Of a DNA stretch of 64,000 nucleotides, positions 50,838 to 60,138 are shown in pieces. The stretch spans positions 186,001 to 250,000 of the forward strand of contig CU207211.1 of NCBI GenBank assembly GCA_000026125.1, written 5' to 3'. The notes beneath the pieces are model-generated. The model saw nothing but the letters and a program-made list of their open reading frames with translations. It did not search any database and had not been told where the DNA came from. Within the stretch, counting starts at the first letter, position 1, and each line of letters starts with the position of its first letter. The position numbers and the translations under genes are program-made. The stretch is from Herminiimonas arsenicoxydans (GTDB lineage: Bacteria; Pseudomonadota; Gammaproteobacteria; Burkholderiales; Burkholderiaceae_D).

Positions 50838-51230
50838 ATGATCGGTAACTACAACTACGGAACCGGCCGTCGCAAAAGTGCAGTGGCTCGCGTTTTCATC
50901 AAATCGGGCTCCGGCCAGATCGTCGTCAACGGCAAGCCAGCGAATGAATACTTTTCGCGCGAAACCGGCCTGATGGTGATTCGTCAACCTCTGGAATTGA
51001 CCAACAATGTCGAAACTTTCGACATCATGGTCAACGTCAACGGTGGCGGCGAATCCGGTCAAGCGGGCGCTGTGCGTCACGGCATCACCCGTGCACTGAT
51101 CGACTACGATGCAACCTTGAAACCAGAGCTGTCGAAAGCCGGCTTTGTTACTCGCGATGCACGTGAAGTTGAACGTAAAAAGGTTGGTCTGCGCAAAGCT
51201 CGTCGCGCAAAACAATTCTCCAAGCGTTAA
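50838..51230 (+). CDS. rpsI: 30S ribosomal protein S9
   Basis: 130 residues: '[22 protein letters not shown]', '[23 protein letters not shown]' and the basic C-terminal tail ending QFSKR, whose last Arg reaches the P-site tRNA. It sits in the usual rplM-rpsI pair. A terminator follows at 51265-51298. Confidence 0.98.
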   Translation: MIGNYNYGTGRRKSAVARVFIKSGSGQIVVNGKPANEYFSRETGLMVIRQPLELTNNVETFDIMVNVNGGGESGQAGAVRHGITRALIDYDATLKPELSKAGFVTRDAREVERKKVGLRKARRAKQFSKR

Positions 51231-51264
51231 TATTCACGACAGTGCGCGCGTTTTCAGCGCACCG

Positions 51265-51298
51265 AAAAGCCGCCTGGTTTGCACCTGGCGGCTTTTTT
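51265..51298 (+). terminator. Terminator after rpsI
   Basis: AAAAGCCGCC (51265-51274) / GGCGGCTTTT (51287-51296) with a 12-base loop and T-run. Confidence 0.88.
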
Positions 51299-51413
51299 CA
51301 TCTGGGTCCCGTTTGTTCAAGCCCGGGTGTTACATCTTTTCCTGCGGTCGCCCAAGCAATGCGGCGGCATCGCCTGTTAAAATAAAACGAAGTAAAGTTT
51401 GCTAGGAAGAAAC

Positions 51414-52451
51414 ATGATCAAGGTTGGCATCGTCGGTGGTACCGGTTATACGGGCGTCGAGTTGTTGCGTATTTTGGCGACACACCCGGAAGTCGAATTG
51501 ACTGCAATTACCTCGCGTAAAGAAGATGGGTTGCCGGTTTCCGACATGTTTCCATCGTTGCGCGGTCGCGTCGATCTGGCGTTTTCATCGCCGGACAAAG
51601 CTAAATTAACTGAATGCGATGTGGTCTTTTTTGCCACGCCGCATGGCGTGGCCATGGCGCAGGCACCGGAATTGCTGGCGGCCGGCGTCAAGGTGATTGA
51701 TCTGGCTGCCGACTTCCGCTTGCAGGACACGGCTGCGTTCGAGAAGTGGTACAAGATGCCGCACAGCTGTCCTGAGCTGTTGAAGGAAGCTGCCTATGGC
51801 CTGGTTGAACTGAACCGGGATGCGATCCGCAAGGCACGCATCGTCGGCAATCCCGGCTGTTACCCAACCACCATGCAACTGGGCTTGGCGCCGCTGTTGA
51901 AGGCTGATGTGATCGATGCATCGCATTTGATCGCCGATTGCAAATCAGGCGTGTCGGGTGCCGGTCGCAAGGCGGAAGTGAGCATGCTGTTTGCAGAAGC
52001 GGGCGATAACTTCAAGGCGTATGGCGTATCCGGCCACAGGCATTCGCCTGAAACGGTAGAACGCCTGCAGATCTTGACCGGGCAGAAGGTCGGTTTGCTG
52101 TTTGCGCCGCATCTGGTGCCGATGATACGCGGCATGCATTCGACGATGTATGCGCGTCTGACAAAAGAGATGGACAACGCCGCCTTGCAAGCCCTGTTTG
52201 AAAATGCCTACGCCAGTGAACCCTTCGTCGATGTGATGCCTTTTGGTTCGCATCCTGAAACGCGTTCCACGCGCGCGTCGAATATGTTGCGCATAGCCCT
52301 GCATCGTCCAAATGATGGCGACACCATCGTGATCCTGGTGGTGCAGGACAATCTGGTAAAGGGCGCCTCTGGCCAGGCGGTGCAATGCATGAATTTGATG
52401 TTCGGCCTGCCGGAAACCACCGGTTTGCTGCACGTGCCGGTGCTGCCGTAA
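51414..52451 (+). CDS. argC: N-acetyl-gamma-glutamyl-phosphate reductase ArgC
   Basis: 345 residues from the ATG at 51414, with AGGAAG upstream. The NADP fold starts at '[19 protein letters not shown]'. The catalytic Cys is in '[19 protein letters not shown]', with '[11 protein letters not shown]' and '[16 protein letters not shown]' following. It reduces N-acetylglutamyl phosphate to the semialdehyde in arginine synthesis. It is followed 18 bases later by the DUF6776 gene. Confidence 0.96.
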   Translation: MIKVGIVGGTGYTGVELLRILATHPEVELTAITSRKEDGLPVSDMFPSLRGRVDLAFSSPDKAKLTECDVVFFATPHGVAMAQAPELLAAGVKVIDLAADFRLQDTAAFEKWYKMPHSCPELLKEAAYGLVELNRDAIRKARIVGNPGCYPTTMQLGLAPLLKADVIDASHLIADCKSGVSGAGRKAEVSMLFAEAGDNFKAYGVSGHRHSPETVERLQILTGQKVGLLFAPHLVPMIRGMHSTMYARLTKEMDNAALQALFENAYASEPFVDVMPFGSHPETRSTRASNMLRIALHRPNDGDTIVILVVQDNLVKGASGQAVQCMNLMFGLPETTGLLHVPVLP

Positions 52452-52469
52452 TGAAACGCGCGCAATAGC

Positions 52470-53237
52470 ATGACGAAAGCAAGGCAGACACCAAAACCGG
52501 TTTTCAAATCATTGCAGCGCAAGCTATGGTGGCAGCGCTGGTCCATTTCCGCGCCGCGGATGACGATCAAGAATCACCTGCCCTGGCCTTTGCGTGTGAT
52601 CGTGATTGCCGTCGTGCTGGGTTTGAGTGCGGCGATTGCGATGTGGGCCTACGATTTGGGGCGCAGCTTTACCGGTTTAAACAAGGGCGCAAGCGCGCCG
52701 CAACTGGCCGAGATTCAGGAGCAGATCAAGCAGATCAGCGCCGAGCGCGACCGCTTTCAAACCACGGTCAATGCAGCGGAAAGCCAGCTGAATATAGAGC
52801 GTTCGCTGCAGGCGCAGCTGACCTGGCAGATCAAGACGCTGGAGTCGGAAAACAGCAAGCTCAAGGATGATTTGTCCTTCTTCGAGAGCCTGCTGCCAAC
52901 CAATACCGGGGTGCAAGGGATCACGATACGCCGTTTCAAGGCGGACATAGCTGAGCCGGGGCAATTGCGTTATCGACTATTATTAATGCAAGGCGGTAAA
53001 CTGGTCTCTGATTTCATAGGGCACTACCAGCTGGTTGTGACACTGGTGCAGGAGGGCAAAAGTGCTATCATGACCCTCCCGAAACCGGACGCCGCCGATA
53101 AATTCAGGCTGTCGTTCAGGCATTATCAGCGTATCGAAGGGGTACTTGCCCTGCCAGAGGGTGCGACAGTCAAATCAGTCCAGATCAAGGTTCTGGAAAA
53201 AGGCACGATGCGTGCGCAGCAGTCTACAGATTTGTAA
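52470..53237 (+). CDS. DUF6776 membrane-anchored coiled-coil protein
   Basis: 255 residues. A short basic cytoplasmic N-terminus, then one membrane helix at about 40-65 ('PLRVIVIAVVLGLSAAIAMW'). A coiled coil follows at about 85-140 ('LAEIQEQIKQISAERDRFQ...LESENSKLKDDLSFFESLL'). The C-terminal beta-rich periplasmic domain is about 145-250 ('GITIRRFKADIAEPGQLRYRLLLMQGG'). Resembles DUF6776 (function unknown). It sits directly before a bactofilin, with a 12-base gap, and after argC. The layout resembles coiled-coil membrane partners of bactofilins such as LmdC but lacks the peptidase domain. Confidence 0.8.
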   Translation: MTKARQTPKPVFKSLQRKLWWQRWSISAPRMTIKNHLPWPLRVIVIAVVLGLSAAIAMWAYDLGRSFTGLNKGASAPQLAEIQEQIKQISAERDRFQTTVNAAESQLNIERSLQAQLTWQIKTLESENSKLKDDLSFFESLLPTNTGVQGITIRRFKADIAEPGQLRYRLLLMQGGKLVSDFIGHYQLVVTLVQEGKSAIMTLPKPDAADKFRLSFRHYQRIEGVLALPEGATVKSVQIKVLEKGTMRAQQSTDL

Positions 53238-53249
53238 AGGAGCGTCATC

Positions 53250-53654
53250 ATGTTTAGCCGGAAAACAAAAAGTACGATTGATAGTCTGATTGGCGCGGCA
53301 ACAAATATTGCAGGTAATGTGCATTTCAAGGGCGGATTGCGCATCGATGGCTGCGTGAAGGGCGATGTGATCGCCGATGCGGATGAAACCAGCATGCTGG
53401 TGATTTCCGAACATGCCAAGGTCGAAGGCGAAGTCCGCGTTGCGCATTTGCTCGTCAACGGTGTTATCGTCGGACCGGTGTATTCGTCGGAATTGCTTGA
53501 ATTGCAGCCGAAAGCCCGCATAACTGGTGATGTGCATTACAAGGCACTGGAGATGCATGGCGGCGCTGTTGTTTCGGGGAAATTGACGCACGATACGATG
53601 GAAGAGCCGATTTTGAAGCTGGCCATGCCCGTACTTGCTGCCAATAATACGTAA
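53250..53654 (+). CDS. Bactofilin (polymer-forming cytoskeletal protein)
   Basis: 134 residues. The DUF583 beta-helical core has repeated units such as 'IAGNVHFKGGLRIDGCVKGDVIAD', 'VISEHAKVEGEVRVAHLLVNGVIVG' and 'LELQPKARITGDVHYKALEMHGGAVVSGKLTHD'. Short disordered ends flank it, as usual. Bactofilins polymerise without nucleotide and place cell-wall enzymes or polar factors. A short N-terminal 'MFSRKTKSTIDSLIG' could be a membrane-targeting segment. It is cotranscribed with the upstream membrane protein and close to erpA. Confidence 0.92.
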   Translation: MFSRKTKSTIDSLIGAATNIAGNVHFKGGLRIDGCVKGDVIADADETSMLVISEHAKVEGEVRVAHLLVNGVIVGPVYSSELLELQPKARITGDVHYKALEMHGGAVVSGKLTHDTMEEPILKLAMPVLAANNT

Positions 53655-53704
53655 AGTCTGACTCAGGTCTATAATGAAGTATCGTTTTCCAGCAGGAGTT
53701 TGAA

Positions 53705-54055
53705 ATGAATGCAATTGCCGAAATGCCATCCCCTATCCTTTTCAGCGACAGTGCCGCCGCAAAGGTTGCCGAACTGATTGAAGATGAAGGTAATCCGGAT
53801 CTGAAGTTGCGCGTGTTCGTGCAGGGCGGCGGTTGCTCCGGCTTCCAGTACGGTTTCACGTTTGATGAAATCGTCAATGAAGACGACACCACTATGACCA
53901 AGAACGGCGTACAGCTGTTGATCGACTCCATGAGCTATCAATATCTGGTCGGCGCAGAAATCGATTACAAGGATGATCTGGAAGGCGCGCAATTCGTCAT
54001 CAAGAATCCTAACGCAACGACAACTTGCGGTTGTGGCTCGTCCTTTACCGCCTGA
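53705..54055 (+). CDS. erpA: Iron-sulfur cluster insertion protein ErpA
   Basis: 116 residues of the A-type carrier family. Three conserved cysteines: one in '[14 protein letters not shown]' and two in 'TTCGCGSSF' at the C-terminus. '[32 protein letters not shown]' supports ErpA rather than IscA. It donates Fe-S clusters to apoproteins. The AGCAGGAG ribosome binding site is about 7 bases upstream. It follows the bactofilin gene by 50 bases and ends at a shared terminator with anmK. Confidence 0.95.
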   Translation: MNAIAEMPSPILFSDSAAAKVAELIEDEGNPDLKLRVFVQGGGCSGFQYGFTFDEIVNEDDTTMTKNGVQLLIDSMSYQYLVGAEIDYKDDLEGAQFVIKNPNATTTCGCGSSFTA

Positions 54056-54089
54056 TCTCGCTCCCTCTTTGGGCCTCATGGCCTGAAAC

Positions 54090-54121
54090 AAAAAAGCGCA
54101 GAAGATTCTGCGCTTTTTTTA
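54090..54121. terminator. Bidirectional terminator between erpA and anmK
   Basis: AGCGCAGA / TCTGCGCT with a 4-base loop, AAAAAA on the left and TTTTTTT on the right. It can end both erpA (+) and anmK (-). Confidence 0.9.
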
Positions 54122-54143
54122 CGCCTGTATCGCGAGTGAAAAC

Positions 54144-55283
54144 TCAGGCCGGATATAGTGCCCCCAAGATGCGCAAGCCGCGTGCTCCCGTTACCGAGGG
54201 CAGATTGCCCGGTTCGCGCATGTAAAAGCGCTGCGCCAGCCATGCAAAGGCCAGCGCCTCCATCTGATTCGGCGCCACGCCCAGCGCGGCAGTCGAGGCG
54301 ACCCGTATCGATGGGTTGTGCAGTCTGAGCGCATAGTGGATCAGAGTCATCAGATAATCGTTGTAGGCGCCGCCGCCGCATACATAGACCGCCTGGGTTT
54401 GCGGCGCGTGCGTCTTGATTGCATCGCTCAAGGTGGTCGCCGTGAAAACGGCGAGTGTGGCCTGCACATCGGCGCTGTGTACCTGCGGGAAGTCGGCCAG
54501 CTTGTGCGCCAGCCAGGCTGGATGAAACAGGTCGCGCCCGGTGCTTTTGGGTGGCGGCATGCTGAAAAATGCTTCGTCGCGCAGTGCTTTCAACAGCGCG
54601 GCATTTACTTTGCCGGTTTTCGCCCAGTCGCCATTGGCGTCATAAGGCTGGCCGTTGTGCTGCGCTATCCATGCATCCATCAGGACGTTGCCGGGGCCGG
54701 TATCGAAGCCGATCACAGGCGCATTGCGATCGTGCGACAAGACGCTGATATTGCAGATGCCGCCGATATTGACGAGTACGCGGTTTTCTCCGGCGTCGCT
54801 GAACAGCGCGTGATGGAAGGCCGGCACCAGTGGTGCGCCCTGGCCGCCGGCAGCAATATCGCGACTACGGAAATCCGCCACCACATCGATCCCTGTCCAT
54901 TCGGCCAGCGAGGCCGGATTGTTGGTCTGACGCGTGTAGCCGGCTTCCGGTCTGTGTCGTATGGTTTGCCCGTGTACGCCAATTGCCAGCACGTTTTCCG
55001 GCGCAATTTTCGCTTCGCGCAACAGTGTACTTACGCATTCCGCATAGTATTCGGCCAGCTGATGGGCGGCCAGGGCTTCGCGGTGGATTTCATCCGGCCC
55101 TGCCGTTTGCAGTGCCATCAGTTCGGCGCGCAAAGAGTCAGAAAACGCAACGTAGGCAGAGGCCAGGGTTTGTTGCGGCATGCCATCAGCGGAAAATGCG
55201 GCGAGCACGCCATCGACACCATCGAGGCTGGTGCCGGACATCAAGCCGATGAAAAGAGCGGAGCGGGAATCAGGAGTGGACAT
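54144..55283 (-). CDS. anmK: Anhydro-N-acetylmuramic acid kinase AnmK
   Basis: 379 residues. It starts 'FIGLMSGTSLDGVDGVLAAF' with the P-loop-like motif. 'GVHGQTIRH', 'NIGGICNISVL', 'IGFDTGPGNVLMDAWI' and 'VCGGGAYNDYLM' fit the ASKHA sugar-kinase fold. It opens and phosphorylates 1,6-anhydroMurNAc from lytic transglycosylases (such as MltA at 14 kb) to MurNAc-6-P, recycling cell wall. The start codon comes straight after seven T of a terminator hairpin, with no Shine-Dalgarno. That is unusual; see the finding. Confidence 0.95.
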   Translation of the reverse strand: MSTPDSRSALFIGLMSGTSLDGVDGVLAAFSADGMPQQTLASAYVAFSDSLRAELMALQTAGPDEIHREALAAHQLAEYYAECVSTLLREAKIAPENVLAIGVHGQTIRHRPEAGYTRQTNNPASLAEWTGIDVVADFRSRDIAAGGQGAPLVPAFHHALFSDAGENRVLVNIGGICNISVLSHDRNAPVIGFDTGPGNVLMDAWIAQHNGQPYDANGDWAKTGKVNAALLKALRDEAFFSMPPPKSTGRDLFHPAWLAHKLADFPQVHSADVQATLAVFTATTLSDAIKTHAPQTQAVYVCGGGAYNDYLMTLIHYALRLHNPSIRVASTAALGVAPNQMEALAFAWLAQRFYMREPGNLPSVTGARGLRILGALYPA

Positions 55284-55346
55284 AAAAAAACCGTTCGTCG
55301 AGGAAAGGTGATTTTAAGTCACTCTGCATCGAACGAACGGTTTTTT
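55284..55346 (-). terminator. Hairpin with U-tract abutting the anmK start
   Basis: CCGTTCGT-CGA (55291-55301) pairs with TCGAACGAACGG (55329-55340) with a one-base bulge. Seven A at 55284-55290 give TTTTTTT on the minus strand, directly before the anmK ATG. A smaller GTGA/TCAC hairpin can form inside. It ends the M23 peptidase mRNA (leftward). Confidence 0.75.
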
Positions 55347-55377
55347 GCTGCGGTTTTGCGCAGCGGAGGCGCTTTGC

Positions 55378-56748
55378 TTACTTGGCCGCCAGCCGGGTAT
55401 TGTTGTTTTCCGGTATCAGCAACGCAAAGCGGTGTGACATCTCGCCGGCCACGTTGCGGAAGCGCTGCATTTGCGCGGCGGCCAACGGTGCGGCATTCGG
55501 GATGTCAACCGACATCGGATCGCGCGCCTCGTTGTTGACGCGGAATTCATAGTGCAAATGCGGGCCGGTCGACCAGCCGGTTGTGCCGACGTAACCGATC
55601 ACCTGGCCCTGACTGACCTTGGTGCCTTTGCGCATATTGGGGGCGAAGCGGCTCATGTGAGCGTAGGCGGTGGAATATTTCGACCAGTGCTTGATGACGA
55701 CCACATTGCCGTAGCCGCCTTGTGTACCGGCGAAATCGATGACGCCATCGCCGGAAGCGCGGATAGGAGTGCCAGTCGCGGCCGCAAAATCAACGCCTTT
55801 ATGCGCTTTCCACTTGCCGGAAATTGGATGTTTGCGCAACGAGAAACCGGACGAAATACGTGAAAACTCAAGCGGTGATTTCAGGAAGGCCTTTTTCAAT
55901 GATTTCCCGTCGAAACCATAATAGCCGCCGCTTTGCGGGCTGGCCGGGTCTTCAAACCAGACCGATTGATACGTTGCCGGGCCGTTCATGAATTCGCCCG
56001 CCAGTACGCGGCCGGCGTGTACGTATTCACCGTTTTGCCAAAAGGTTTCATAGACCACGTTGAAACGGTCGCCGCGGCGTAGATCGGAGCCGAAGTCGAT
56101 ATTGGTGGAAAACATGTCAACGATTTGCGAGGCAATGTTGTCGGGGATTTGCGCTGCATCGGTTGCGGCAAACAGGGAGGAGCGGATGGTGCCGGAGCGC
56201 ATCTCGATGCGCTTTTCCATCGCGACCGGTACTTCGGCCGCCTTGAGACGATTGCCTTCGCGCGTAATCACGATATTCGTGAGCGCTTCGTTGCGGCCGG
56301 CGGTAACCGTACTGCTAAGCCAGTTCAACTCACCGTTTGCATCGGTTTGCGCCTGCACGCGTTTGCCGGCTTTCAACTGCATGACGCTGCGGGCAATCGG
56401 GTCTGACTTGATGAAGGCGGCGGCCTCGTTGTCGTCCACACCCAGGCGGTCGAGCAGGGTTGCCAGCGTATCGCCGGAACGCACCCGTTCTTCACTGATA
56501 TAGTTTTGCGGCTTGGCTTCCAGCGCAGCGATCTGTTCGGCCAGATGCGGCAAGGCCAATTCCTGCGTAATGGATTTGATCGGCAGATTGTCTGCGTCGG
56601 GCGCCATAGGCGCCACGCCTGCGGCGCCAAAAGCGCATACTGCCAGCACTAGTGCGGAGCCGGAAATGACGCGTGTCTTGCGAGAGGAACCGAGTAAAAG
56701 ACTTTTATAACGGGAGCTTGCGCTCAGGAATTTATTTAATGTGAACAT
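55378..56748 (-). CDS. M23-family peptidoglycan endopeptidase (MepM/Csd3-like)
   Basis: 456 residues. An N-terminal anchor helix near 25-50, then a LysM/opacity-associated-like segment ('ERVRSGDTLATLLDRLGV'). A Csd3-type inhibitory middle domain runs to about 285 ('LRRGDRFNVVYETFWQNGEY'). The LytM zinc domain has His316 in 'HKGVDFAAATGTPIRAS' and H397-x-H399 in 'GPHLHYEF'. Such enzymes cut D-Ala-mDAP crosslinks during wall growth or shape. tyrS is divergent across 150 bases. Upstream of anmK in the same direction, separated by a terminator; a bactofilin gene is 2 kb away. Confidence 0.92.
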   Translation of the reverse strand: MFTLNKFLSASSRYKSLLLGSSRKTRVISGSALVLAVCAFGAAGVAPMAPDADNLPIKSITQELALPHLAEQIAALEAKPQNYISEERVRSGDTLATLLDRLGVDDNEAAAFIKSDPIARSVMQLKAGKRVQAQTDANGELNWLSSTVTAGRNEALTNIVITREGNRLKAAEVPVAMEKRIEMRSGTIRSSLFAATDAAQIPDNIASQIVDMFSTNIDFGSDLRRGDRFNVVYETFWQNGEYVHAGRVLAGEFMNGPATYQSVWFEDPASPQSGGYYGFDGKSLKKAFLKSPLEFSRISSGFSLRKHPISGKWKAHKGVDFAAATGTPIRASGDGVIDFAGTQGGYGNVVVIKHWSKYSTAYAHMSRFAPNMRKGTKVSQGQVIGYVGTTGWSTGPHLHYEFRVNNEARDPMSVDIPNAAPLAAAQMQRFRNVAGEMSHRFALLIPENNNTRLAAK

Positions 56749-56898
56749 GCAATAAGTTAAAATCTGCCGCTTGTTCAGTGCTCTTGCTTTTATTGTTGAT
56801 GAACGGCAAGGTTATAAGTGCCTGAAAATCATATCGAAAAGCATTGTAACCACTTCTGCTTTTCTTACCTCTATTTCTTACACTTTTTTTTCCAAAAC

Positions 56899-58140
56899 AT
56901 GGACGTTTCTTCAAGTAGCAAAGCGACACTATTGCCTCTCTCCGACGCAGTGCAGGAGGCCTTGACGGTCGCCAAACGCGGTGTTGAAGAATTGTTGATC
57001 GAGTCCGAGTTTGCACAAAAACTGGCGCGTTCCGAACAAAGCGGTAAGCCTTTGCGCATCAAACTCGGGCTGGACCCTACCGCACCGGATTTGCACCTTG
57101 GACACACTGTCGTGTTGAACAAGATGCGGCAGCTGCAAGATCTGGGCCATCAGGTGATCTTTTTGATCGGCGATTTCACCTCGATGATAGGCGACCCGTC
57201 CGGCCGCAACATCACGCGTCCGCCCTTGACGAAAGAGCAGATCAGCGAGAACGCAAAAACCTATTTTTCGCAAGCCAGCCTGGTGTTGGACCCGGCGCGC
57301 ACCGAGATACGTTACAACTCCGAATGGTGCGATCCGCTGGGCGCGCGCGGCATGATCGAGCTGTCGGCCAAATACACGGTGGCGCGGATCCTGGAGCGGG
57401 AGGATTTCACCAAGCGTTTTCAGTCGAATACGCCGATTTCGCTGCATGAATTCCTGTACCCGCTGATGCAGGGTTACGACTCGGTGGCACTGAAGTCGGA
57501 TCTGGAGCTGGGTGGTACCGATCAGAAATTCAATTTGCTGGTCGGCCGCGAATTGCAAAAGAGTTACGGTCAGGAACAGCAATGCATTTTGACCATGCCT
57601 TTGCTGGAAGGTCTGGATGGCGTCGAAAAGATGTCCAAATCGAAAGGCAATTACATCGGCATCACCGAACCGGGCAATACAATGTTTGCCAAGCTGATGA
57701 GTATTTCAGATGTGATGATGTGGCGTTACTACGAATTGCTGTCTTTCCGTTCACTGGCTGAGATTACGCAGTTCAGGAAGGATGTCGAAGGCGGCCGCAA
57801 TCCACGCGATGTCAAGGTCTTGCTGGCGCAGGAAATCGTCGCGCGTTTCCATTCGGTGCAGGCGGCAGAAGATGCGCTGGCCGATTTCGTCAATCGCTCC
57901 AAGGGCGGTATTCCGGACGACATTCCCGAGCTGGCCTTGAGCGGTGCGCCGCTCGGTATTGGTCAATTGCTGAAACAGGCGAATCTGTGTGCATCGACGT
58001 CGGAAGCCTTGCGCATGGTCGAGCAGGGCGGTGTACGCATCGATGGTGCGGTGATCAGCGACAAGGCCTTGAAAGTGGAGGCGGGCACCGTCGTGGTGCA
58101 AGTTGGCAAGCGTAAATTTGCACGCGTTACTTTGTCGTAA
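56899..58140 (+). CDS. tyrS: Tyrosyl-tRNA synthetase
   Basis: 413 residues from the ATG at 56899; the in-frame ATG at 56818 adds an unlikely Phe-rich stretch. The class I HIGH motif appears as '[14 protein letters not shown]' and the KMSKS loop as '[14 protein letters not shown]'. The C-terminal S4-like domain is at about 350-413. The spacing and '[16 protein letters not shown]' fit the TyrZ-like branch rather than E. coli TyrS. It charges tRNA-Tyr. Downstream are dtd and a run of small genes in the same direction. Confidence 0.96.
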   Translation: MDVSSSSKATLLPLSDAVQEALTVAKRGVEELLIESEFAQKLARSEQSGKPLRIKLGLDPTAPDLHLGHTVVLNKMRQLQDLGHQVIFLIGDFTSMIGDPSGRNITRPPLTKEQISENAKTYFSQASLVLDPARTEIRYNSEWCDPLGARGMIELSAKYTVARILEREDFTKRFQSNTPISLHEFLYPLMQGYDSVALKSDLELGGTDQKFNLLVGRELQKSYGQEQQCILTMPLLEGLDGVEKMSKSKGNYIGITEPGNTMFAKLMSISDVMMWRYYELLSFRSLAEITQFRKDVEGGRNPRDVKVLLAQEIVARFHSVQAAEDALADFVNRSKGGIPDDIPELALSGAPLGIGQLLKQANLCASTSEALRMVEQGGVRIDGAVISDKALKVEAGTVVVQVGKRKFARVTLS

Positions 58141-58180
58141 TCAAACAGGTGTTCATGAATTGCTTTTGTAAAGATTTTGC

Positions 58181-58630
58181 ATGATTGCCTTGTTGCAGCG
58201 CGTGACGCGCGCCAGCGTCGTGGTGAACGATGTCACGATAGGCGCCATCGGAGCGGGTTTGATGGTGTTGCTGTGCGCAGAGCGCGGCGACACGCCGAAG
58301 GAGGCGGATGCCTTGCTGGGCAAGTTGCTGGCGTATCGCGTGTTTGCCGACGATGCGGGCAAGATGAATCGCAGTGTGACGGATGTTGCCGGCGGTGTGC
58401 TGCTGGTGCCGCAATTCACACTGGCTGCCGATACCTGCTCCGGCACGCGCCCGTCTTTCACGCCGGCCGCCGCCCCGGAACTGGCGCGCAGTCTGTTTGA
58501 TTATTTCGTTGCGCAGGCCGTCCAGCGACATGTGCAGGTTGCGACCGGCGAGTTCGGCGCCGACATGCAGGTATCATTGACCAACGATGGACCGGTGACA
58601 TTCTGGTTGCAGGTCAAGCCGGCCATTTGA
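58181..58630 (+). CDS. dtd: D-aminoacyl-tRNA deacylase
   Basis: 149 residues. '[15 protein letters not shown]' at the start, '[20 protein letters not shown]' with the catalytic Thr-containing motif, and '[11 protein letters not shown]' with the cis Gly-Pro motif that rejects L-amino acids. It hydrolyses D-aminoacyl-tRNA (and glycyl-tRNA-Ala). 40 bases after tyrS, a fitting neighbour: D-Tyr-tRNA-Tyr is a classic substrate. Confidence 0.95.
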   Translation: MIALLQRVTRASVVVNDVTIGAIGAGLMVLLCAERGDTPKEADALLGKLLAYRVFADDAGKMNRSVTDVAGGVLLVPQFTLAADTCSGTRPSFTPAAAPELARSLFDYFVAQAVQRHVQVATGEFGADMQVSLTNDGPVTFWLQVKPAI

Positions 58631-58690
58631 CTGGTCGTTGTATTGTCGCCGGCAGCCAGTAAAATATAGTTACAGAAAACAGGCGGGCAC

Positions 58691-59356
58691 ATGATGAAAT
58701 TATGGAGTGATACTTTCAAGGACGGCGCTGCGATTCCTGGTGCCTGCGCATTTTGCGTGATCGATCCGGTGACGCATGTCGCCTTGTCTGCGAATCAAAA
58801 TCCGCACCTGGCGTGGAGCGATGTGCCTGCAGGTACAAAATCGCTGGCCCTGATCGTGCACGATCCCGATGTGCCCTCGCGCGGCGACGACGTGAACCAG
58901 GAAGGAAAAACAGTGCCCGCCGATTTACCGCGTGTCGATTTCTTTCATTGGGTGCTGGTTGATGTGCCGCCCGACACTACGCATATTGATGCCGCTTCAT
59001 TCAGCGATGGCGTGACGCCGCGCGGCAAATCCGGCCCGGCGATCAGCGCGTCACCGATAGACGGTGCGCAGATTAATCCACGTCAGGGCCTCAACGATTA
59101 CACCGGCTGGTTTGCGCAGGATGCGCAGATGGCGGGCGATTATTTTGGTTACGATGGCCCGTGCCCGCCGTGGAACGATGCGATCGTGCATCGTTATGTA
59201 TTCACCTTGTACGCACTGGATATTGCGCGTCTGCCGCTGAATGGGAAATTTGGCGGTGCGCAAGCACGCGACGCGGTGGCCGGCCATGTGCTGGCGCAGG
59301 CCAGCCTCTGTGGATGGTATGGATTGAATCCGGCTGTGTCGCCGACAACGAAATAA
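58691..59356 (+). CDS. PEBP/YbhB-like (Raf kinase inhibitor-like) protein
   Basis: 221 residues. The PEBP anion-binding cavity is indicated by 'NPHLAWSDVPAGTKSLALIVHDPDVPSRGDDVNQ', 'FFHWVLVDVP', 'GDYFGYDGPCPPWNDAIVHRYVFTLYALD' and 'HVLAQASLCGWYGL'. It starts at ATG 58691 or 58694 behind GGCGGG. It lacks a signal peptide. The role in bacteria is unknown; it may bind phosphoryl ligands. Just upstream of a histidine phosphatase (3-base gap), so probably one transcript. Confidence 0.88.
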   Translation: MMKLWSDTFKDGAAIPGACAFCVIDPVTHVALSANQNPHLAWSDVPAGTKSLALIVHDPDVPSRGDDVNQEGKTVPADLPRVDFFHWVLVDVPPDTTHIDAASFSDGVTPRGKSGPAISASPIDGAQINPRQGLNDYTGWFAQDAQMAGDYFGYDGPCPPWNDAIVHRYVFTLYALDIARLPLNGKFGGAQARDAVAGHVLAQASLCGWYGLNPAVSPTTK

Positions 59357-59359
59357 AAC

Positions 59360-60010
59360 ATGACTGAAATACTGTTGATTCGCCACGGCGAAACCGATTG
59401 GAATGTCGAGAAGCGACTGCAGGGGCATCACGACATCGATTTGAATCGTGAAGGCGTGCGGCAAGTTGCGGCGCTGGGCCGTGCCTTGCTGGATGAGCCC
59501 CTGGATGCCATTTTTTCCAGCGACTTGAAACGCGCATTGGGAACGGCGCAGGGAATTGCGATACCGCGCGGCATGAGCGTGCAACTGCACAAAGGTTTGC
59601 GCGAACGCTGTTTTGGCGCCCTGGAAGGCTTGCTGCATCCGGAAATCCATGCGCGCTATCCGGACGAGTATGCTGCCTGGAAACGACGCGATATCGATGC
59701 AAATTATCCACCAGGTGAATTTCAAGCAGAAACGCTGCGTGAATTTTCAGCGCGCGCCATTGCAGCCATTACCGGCCTGGCGAATACGCCGGGCTGCCGG
59801 AAAATTGCCATCGTCACGCATGGCGGCGTGCTGGATTCCGTTTATCGTCATGCAAGGAATATGGGTTACGAACATCCTCGCGATTTCGATGTGCTCAATG
59901 CCAGTATCAATCGCGTCAGTTGGGATGGCGCGCATTTTCAGATACTGAAATGGGCCGACGTTGCACATCTTGCGCATGCGACGCTGGATGAAAGTGATAA
60001 CGCCGCATAA
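59360..60010 (+). CDS. Histidine phosphatase (phosphoglycerate mutase-like)
   Basis: 216 residues. The catalytic RHG motif is 'LLIRHGETDWNVEKRLQGH' near the N-terminus. The acid/base region is 'CFGALEGLLHPEI', with 'IFSSDLKRALGTAQ' and the second His in 'IAIVTHGGVLDSVY'. It could be a cofactor-dependent phosphoglycerate mutase-like enzyme or a broad phosphatase; the exact substrate (for example alpha-ribazole phosphate, GpmB type) cannot be told by eye. Starts 3 bases after the PEBP gene. Confidence 0.88.
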   Translation: MTEILLIRHGETDWNVEKRLQGHHDIDLNREGVRQVAALGRALLDEPLDAIFSSDLKRALGTAQGIAIPRGMSVQLHKGLRERCFGALEGLLHPEIHARYPDEYAAWKRRDIDANYPPGEFQAETLREFSARAIAAITGLANTPGCRKIAIVTHGGVLDSVYRHARNMGYEHPRDFDVLNASINRVSWDGAHFQILKWADVAHLAHATLDESDNAA

Positions 60011-60138
60011 GCAGATTGATAACAAAAATGCCGTGAAATACAACGTTTGCCCTATTTCATTGCATTTAATCCAAAACGCGCCTGACGCATGGACAGATGC
60101 AGATAAAATAGCGCTTTTCCCCACTGCCAGCCTGCGTC

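Noticed and set aside
54318..55538. 406-codon frame antisense to anmK and the M23 gene
   Set aside because: Spans two well-supported genes on the opposite strand; amino-acid use is that of a shadow frame.
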